Positions 13,788 through 17,972 of a stretch of DNA of 17,972 nt are shown piece after piece. This DNA comes from Mariprofundus sp. GTDB taxonomy: Bacteria; Pseudomonadota; Zetaproteobacteria; Mariprofundales; Mariprofundaceae. Every line of letters starts with the position of its first letter. Within the stretch, counting starts at the first letter, position 1. The translations under genes and the position numbers were made by a program. The notes under the pieces are model-generated. The model did not search any database and was not told the origin of the DNA. It was given only the letters and a program-made list of their open reading frames with translations. The stretch lies in the NCBI GenBank assembly GCA_021772845.1, contig JAJFLF010000348.1, forward strand, positions 1 to 17,972. The letters run 5' to 3'.

Positions 13788-15571
13788 TGTTTCTGCATCC
13801 AATGATCACTCAACTGGTTGGTCTCATGATACAGCGCATAAACGCTGAGATTATAATCGACTATAGCCTGCAAATGTCCGATTTTAGATGTCACCATAGC
13901 TTTTTCTGCCTCCACTACAGCGGCGTTATCAACCAGACCTTTTTGGTAGCGCACCAGCGCATACTGCTTCTGCTTTTCAGAGGCTTCCACCCGACTCTTT
14001 CTCAGCGCAATGCGCTTCTTGCCCTGACGGATCTGACGGAGACTGTTTTTGACATCACTGCGAATTTTCTCTTCGGTTTGCTGATATTCCATGCGTGCAT
14101 GCTCATGCGCCAATAACTGTCGTTTATACTGAGCCTGCTCAGCCGCCAAACCGAAATCGGGACTACCTGAAAGGCCAACACCAAAACGCGTATCTCTGAG
14201 GCGGGTACTTTTTGAAAAGGTGCTATCGGTACCTGTTTGGCTAACCTGAAAGGTCACATCGAGCTGTGGCAACAGGTTGTTTCTGGCAACTTGAGTCTGT
14301 TTTCCCAACATTTCCTGATCAAGTTTTAAATTCGCAAGCTCATGACGACTACTCAGAGCACGTTCAATCAGTGACTCAGCATCAGCAATGCTGGCCTGTT
14401 CAGCCAGAATAGGATCGCTAAGCGCAAAGCCGGCTTTTGATTTTGCACCAATCAACAATTGCAACTCATCAAGCGCTCTTTCATGTGCACCCTGAGCCGA
14501 CTCAAGCGATTCCTGAGCCTCCAACAGCTGCAGTTCAGCACGAAATACATCCATACGGGACACCATACCAAACTTAAATTTAGCATTCGACGAATCGAGC
14601 ATCTCCTGGCTCTGTTCAATCGTAGTCTGATGAATGCGAATAGACTGCTTCTGCAAAACAGCCCTGTAATAGGTTGAAATCATATCGAGAATTAACTGCT
14701 GTTTCTGATACCTGACCATATTGCGCTGCTTAAATCTGTTCTGATTGGCCATATCAATGCCGATATTATTCACCAGCGAACCCCGCCCTTTGAGCAGGGG
14801 CTGACTTATGCTGAACGACATTTCACTCAATGACTGCCCTGCAAAACGGGAGGTACCAAGACCAATTCCGGCGTTTGTACCGGCCGAAAACTTCTTATTG
14901 AAGCTAACTTGATACGTCTGACCCAATTCGGAACCAACACGCTGATTGGAGGAGGATGCAATTTGCGTTTTTAATGAAAATGGATCAAGCGCTGCCTGCG
15001 CATCTAAATCAAGAATAGGCAAGCGCGATACCTGCTGGCGATATGTCACATTATGGCCCAAGCCATATGCAATCACCTGCTGCAGAGACATGCCTTTTGC
15101 AACGACTACCGGCGGCCTTCCAAGCACGCTCAAAGCATCGGCATTGACTGCGTCAGCCACAACTTTCTCTGCTGGCAGTGGTAGCGTTTTTGGAGAATCT
15201 GCAACAGCCACTGCTGACTGTGCTTTTATAACCTCAATATTCGAATCGCTGATTGTAGTTCGGTCTATCAACAATGCCCTGCATGCTTCGGCATCATCCT
15301 CGCTGGCAAATCCGGTCATGCGAACCATATAGGGTCTTTCTGCTGCTGATATCCCGTCCACCTGCGCAACAAATGACTTCTGAGCCAAACGGCTCACGAG
15401 CCCATCTGCCATGCTCTTTTCTTTGTAGGGTATCAGTTCAATAGAATAGTCGGAGAGATCAGCAACAGGCTTTTGCCGACAGTTCACATCGGCAGCCTGA
15501 ACAGGCACTACTGAAGAGCACATCAACACAGTAACCAGCAACAAAGGCCGGGAATGCAAACAACTCGGCAT
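13784..15571 (-). CDS. TolC-family outer membrane channel with N-terminal SPOR-like domain
   Basis: Outer-membrane component of the exporter, 595 aa, longer than the usual 420-500. Residues 1 to about 26 are a signal peptide (cut near VQA). Residues about 42-105 resemble a SPOR domain: YSIELIPYKEKSMADGLVSR, then a central YMVRMTGFASEDDAEACRALL, the beta-alpha pattern of peptidoglycan-binding SPOR modules. C31 and C97 bracket it and could pair. Residues about 160-590 are a TolC-type outer membrane efflux domain with long helices (for example EQSQEMLDSSNAKFKFGMVS and ALVRYQKGLVDNAAVVEAEK), each half carrying the usual F/YxxGxV-like turn. The frame is open to an ATG at 15595, but the ATG at 15571 has GAGGGGGA seven bases upstream and gives a better signal peptide. 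First gene of the exporter operon. Confidence 0.92.
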   Translation of the reverse strand: MPSCLHSRPLLLVTVLMCSSVVPVQAADVNCRQKPVADLSDYSIELIPYKEKSMADGLVSRLAQKSFVAQVDGISAAERPYMVRMTGFASEDDAEACRALLIDRTTISDSNIEVIKAQSAVAVADSPKTLPLPAEKVVADAVNADALSVLGRPPVVVAKGMSLQQVIAYGLGHNVTYRQQVSRLPILDLDAQAALDPFSLKTQIASSSNQRVGSELGQTYQVSFNKKFSAGTNAGIGLGTSRFAGQSLSEMSFSISQPLLKGRGSLVNNIGIDMANQNRFKQRNMVRYQKQQLILDMISTYYRAVLQKQSIRIHQTTIEQSQEMLDSSNAKFKFGMVSRMDVFRAELQLLEAQESLESAQGAHERALDELQLLIGAKSKAGFALSDPILAEQASIADAESLIERALSSRHELANLKLDQEMLGKQTQVARNNLLPQLDVTFQVSQTGTDSTFSKSTRLRDTRFGVGLSGSPDFGLAAEQAQYKRQLLAHEHARMEYQQTEEKIRSDVKNSLRQIRQGKKRIALRKSRVEASEKQKQYALVRYQKGLVDNAAVVEAEKAMVTSKIGHLQAIVDYNLSVYALYHETNQLSDHWMQKQ

Positions 15572-15578
15572 CGAAACG

Positions 15579-15586
15579 TCCCCCTC
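15579..15586 (-). promoter_or_regulatory. Ribosome binding site choosing the 15571 start of the channel gene
   Basis: GAGGGGGA on the minus strand, seven bases before the ATG at 15571. The alternative ATG at 15595 has no visible ribosome site, so this settles the N-terminus and shortens the frame by eight residues. Confidence 0.75.
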
Positions 15587-15626
15587 ACCCAGCATAAAGA
15601 TCAGTTCATCTCTAGACTTACATTGC

Positions 15627-15654
15627 AGCGTAGAGAATAAACAGATGATATCAA
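15627..15654 (-). promoter_or_regulatory. Weak candidate promoter for the exporter operon
   Basis: Minus strand TTGATA (15654-15649), 16 bases, then TACGCT (15632-15627). The -35 is good (five of six) but the -10 matches only three of six. It lies in the 99-nt gap between purL and the channel gene. Read-through from purL is an alternative, since no convincing terminator hairpin is seen after purL, only a run of six T. Confidence 0.25.
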
Positions 15655-15670
15655 GCTATGATGAAAAAAC

Positions 15671-17972
15671 TCAGCCCACCCAGCGGCGTGCGTTACGGAA
15701 CATGCGTAGCCACGGGCCATCTTCACCCCATTCTTCTGGATGCCATGAATACTGACTGGTGCGGAACAGGCGTTCAGGATGCGGCATCATGATAGTGAAT
15801 CGACCATCTGATGTGGTAAATCCGCTCAAACCATCAGGTGAACCGTTAGGGTTATGCGGATATGTTGTAGCCGCCTTCCCGTCAGCACCCAGAAAGCGTA
15901 ACGCAGAGACCGCTTGTTCAGCCTGTTCATCTGCATCAAAAGAGACACGTCCTTCACCGTGTGCAACCACTAGGGGTAGTTTTGAACCAACCATGCCGGA
16001 CAAGAAGATGGAAGGTGAATCCAGCACTTCAACCTGCAGTAGACGCGCTTCGAATTGCTCAGAACGATTGCGTTCAAAGCTAGGCCAGTGTTCAGCCCCG
16101 GGAATCATGGATTTTAATCCAGACATCATCTGACAACCATTACACACACCCAAAGCGAATGTATCGGGACGATGGAAGAAATTACTAAACTGATCGCGTG
16201 CACGCTCATTATAGAGCACCGACTTGGCCCAGCCACGACCTGCCCCCAACACATCACCAAAGGAGAATCCGCCACAAGCCACAAGCCCCTGGAAATCTTC
16301 CAGATTCACGCGTCCTGCAATCACATCGGACATATGCACATCGGTACAATCAAAACCAGCGAAATCAAATGCCGCAGCCATTTCTACCTGTCCATTCACA
16401 CCCTGCTCACGCAGTACAGCCACTTTTGGACGCGGACTACTAGCAAATTCAGCACACACATCTTCAGTCGGATCAAAAGAAAGATCAGCAAACAGACCGC
16501 CATCCTCTTTATCGCTAATGGTTGCAAAGGCTTCTTTTGCACAATCAGGGTTATCACGTAACGATTGCATTCTGAAGCTTGTTTCTGCCCAGACCTGTTG
16601 CAGCTCCTGCACATCCGCTTCAAACACTGTCTCATCTTCATGTGTCAGCAGCATTGAGGAAAACTCTGTTGGGTGGCCAATAATATGTGCGACATGCGCT
16701 AATCCGGCATTGCTCAGCTTGGACAACACCGTTTCACGATCAGCTCTCTTAATTTGGACCACAGCCCCAAGCTCTTCATTAAACAGCGCAGAAACCACAT
16801 CATCACCCAATGCTTCCAGATGCACTTTCAAACCACAGCGTGCGGCAAAGCCCATCTCAGCCAAGGTAGCAAACAGACCACCATCGGAACGGTCATGATA
16901 AGCTAACAGCAGGCCCTCACGATTTAGCTCCTGAACAGTTGTGAAGAATGATTTTAACAGGGCAGCGTCATCCACATCAGGTACGTCTTGTGCAGTCTTG
17001 CCATATACCTGTGCAAGGGCTGAACCACCCAAACGATTTTTACCACAGCCCAGATCCAACAGAATAAGATCACTGTTGCCCTGCCCCAGTTGCAATTCAG
17101 GCGTCAATGTTGACCTTACATCTGTTACCGGTGCAAACGCAGATACAATCAATGAGAGCGGTGAAATCATTTCACGCTTCTGCTCATCGCCATTTTCACC
17201 TTGAGTCTGCCAAACCGATTTCATCGACAATGAATCTTTACCCACAGGAATAGAAATCCCGAGTGTGGGACACAGCTCCATACCAACAGCTTTTACCGTA
17301 TCGTACAGACGAGCATCTTCACCATCATGACCGCAAGCAGCCATCCAGTTGGCGGAGAGTTTAATGTCACCGATCTTGGCAATCTGAGCCGCAACCACAT
17401 TGGTCAGCGCTTCACCCACTGCCATTCGTCCTGATGCCGCAGCATCCAGTACTGCAATCGGTGTGCGCTCACCCATGCTCATCGCTTCTCCGGCATAACC
17501 GATATAATCACGCGTTGTCACCGCCACATCAGCCACGGGCACCTGCCACGGGCCTACCATTTGATCACGTGCCACCATGCCTGTGATAGAGCGGTCACCA
17601 ATGGTGATAAGGAACTCTTTACTGGCTACAGCTGGCAATCGTAGTACGCGCCCAACCGCATCTTTCACATCAATAGAGCTCACATCAAGAGATACAGATG
17701 TTGCAGCTTTATGACTCACGTCGCGTGTGAGCTTCGGCGCTTTGCCGAGCAACATCTCAAGGGAGAGATCAACAGGCTGACCATCCAGTTGCGGATCATT
17801 CACAACCAGATCACGTTTTTCTGTCGCATGACCCAAGACCGCAAACAGACAGCGTTCGCGCTCACACAGTGCTGTAAACAGATCGCGTGATTCAGGCGCA
17901 ATAGCCAACATATAACGCTCTTGTGCTTCATTGCACCAGATCTGCATCGGGCTCATACCCGGCTCCATATTG
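15671..17972 (-). CDS. purL: Phosphoribosylformylglycinamidine synthase, N-terminus outside window
   Basis: Large single-chain FGAM synthase of purine synthesis, which converts FGAR, ATP and glutamine to FGAM. Only the C-terminal 766 codons are here; about 500-540 N-terminal residues lie beyond the right edge if the length matches E. coli (1295 aa). Seen are MSPMQIWCNEAQERYMLAI of the catalytic half, AACGHDGEDARLYDTVKAVG, PVGKDSLSMKS, and AYHDRSDGGLFATLAEMGFA. The C-terminal glutaminase domain begins near KVAVLREQGVNGQ and holds ACGGFSFGDVLGAGRGWAKS, the nucleophile Cys in ALGVCNGCQMM (codon 16142-16144), HGEGRVSF, and the His-Glu pair in MMPHPERLFR. The methionine at 17968 is internal, not a start. 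The fused glutaminase marks the proteobacterial large-PurL type rather than the split PurS/PurQ/PurL form. Confidence 0.98.
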   Translation of the reverse strand, partial: NMEPGMSPMQIWCNEAQERYMLAIAPESRDLFTALCERERCLFAVLGHATEKRDLVVNDPQLDGQPVDLSLEMLLGKAPKLTRDVSHKAATSVSLDVSSIDVKDAVGRVLRLPAVASKEFLITIGDRSITGMVARDQMVGPWQVPVADVAVTTRDYIGYAGEAMSMGERTPIAVLDAAASGRMAVGEALTNVVAAQIAKIGDIKLSANWMAACGHDGEDARLYDTVKAVGMELCPTLGISIPVGKDSLSMKSVWQTQGENGDEQKREMISPLSLIVSAFAPVTDVRSTLTPELQLGQGNSDLILLDLGCGKNRLGGSALAQVYGKTAQDVPDVDDAALLKSFFTTVQELNREGLLLAYHDRSDGGLFATLAEMGFAARCGLKVHLEALGDDVVSALFNEELGAVVQIKRADRETVLSKLSNAGLAHVAHIIGHPTEFSSMLLTHEDETVFEADVQELQQVWAETSFRMQSLRDNPDCAKEAFATISDKEDGGLFADLSFDPTEDVCAEFASSPRPKVAVLREQGVNGQVEMAAAFDFAGFDCTDVHMSDVIAGRVNLEDFQGLVACGGFSFGDVLGAGRGWAKSVLYNERARDQFSNFFHRPDTFALGVCNGCQMMSGLKSMIPGAEHWPSFERNRSEQFEARLLQVEVLDSPSIFLSGMVGSKLPLVVAHGEGRVSFDADEQAEQAVSALRFLGADGKAATTYPHNPNGSPDGLSGFTTSDGRFTIMMPHPERLFRTSQYSWHPEEWGEDGPWLRMFRNARRWVG

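Noticed and set aside
15542..15571. Lipoprotein signal at Cys18 of the TolC-family protein
   Set aside because: The context VLMC does not fit a lipobox, which needs a small residue before the Cys; a normal signal peptide cut near VQA fits better.
5758..15571. Horizontally acquired island with mobile-element borders
   Set aside because: No transposase, integrase, tRNA or flanking direct repeat was seen, and base composition is not obviously different by eye. The block is accessory by content only.
16224..16898. 224-aa plus-strand frame inside purL
   Set aside because: It is the antisense shadow of a strongly conserved PurL region; its Ser/Pro/Ala-rich composition is typical of such shadows.

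Overview
The window looks like a chromosomal segment of a Gram-negative proteobacterium. It encodes KDO-8-phosphate synthase (LPS core), a TolC-type outer-membrane channel, the divisome protein FtsB, and a large PurL of the kind with a fused glutaminase domain. The order pyrG-kdsA-eno-ftsB is a familiar gamma/beta-proteobacterial arrangement, and a zetaproteobacterium would also fit. Nothing seen fixes the class, so that placement is a low-confidence inference. I see no tRNA, rRNA, CRISPR array, transposase or phage gene.

Layout. (1) Positions 1-5652, minus strand: a housekeeping block transcribed pyrG > kdsA > eno > ftsB > gltX. gltX runs off the left edge without its stop. Spacing is tight (pyrG/kdsA share ATGA, eno-ftsB 10 nt, ftsB-gltX 3 nt), except for a 192-bp gap with repeated motifs before eno. 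eno starts with TTG and ftsB probably with GTG. (2) Positions 5758-10338, plus strand: a strong sigma70-like promoter, a 140-nt leader holding a possible 19-residue leader peptide with a hairpin over its stop codon, then three genes for Sec-exported proteins. These are a 626-aa cysteine-rich coiled-coil protein, a subtilisin-like protease with an intact triad, and a 238-aa protein with eight cysteines. (3) Positions 10433-15571, minus strand and convergent with region 2: a complete MacB-type tripartite exporter in the order outer-membrane channel (with an N-terminal SPOR-like domain) > HlyD/MacA adaptor > ABC ATPase > MacB/FtsX permease. (4) Positions 15671-17972, minus strand: the C-terminal 766 codons of purL, entering from the right edge.

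How it may work together. Regions 1 and 4 are standard metabolism (CTP, KDO-8-P, phosphoenolpyruvate, Glu-tRNA, purines) plus cell division. Regions 2 and 3 form an accessory envelope/secretion locus between pyrG and purL. The three plus-strand proteins should reach the periplasm by Sec, where cysteine pairs can oxidise. MacB-family pumps are known to take substrates from the periplasm, so the neighbouring pump could export one of these proteins or a fragment released by the protease. That link rests on adjacency and compartment only. I recognise no named family for the 626-aa and 238-aa proteins, and they are the best candidates here for undescribed biology.
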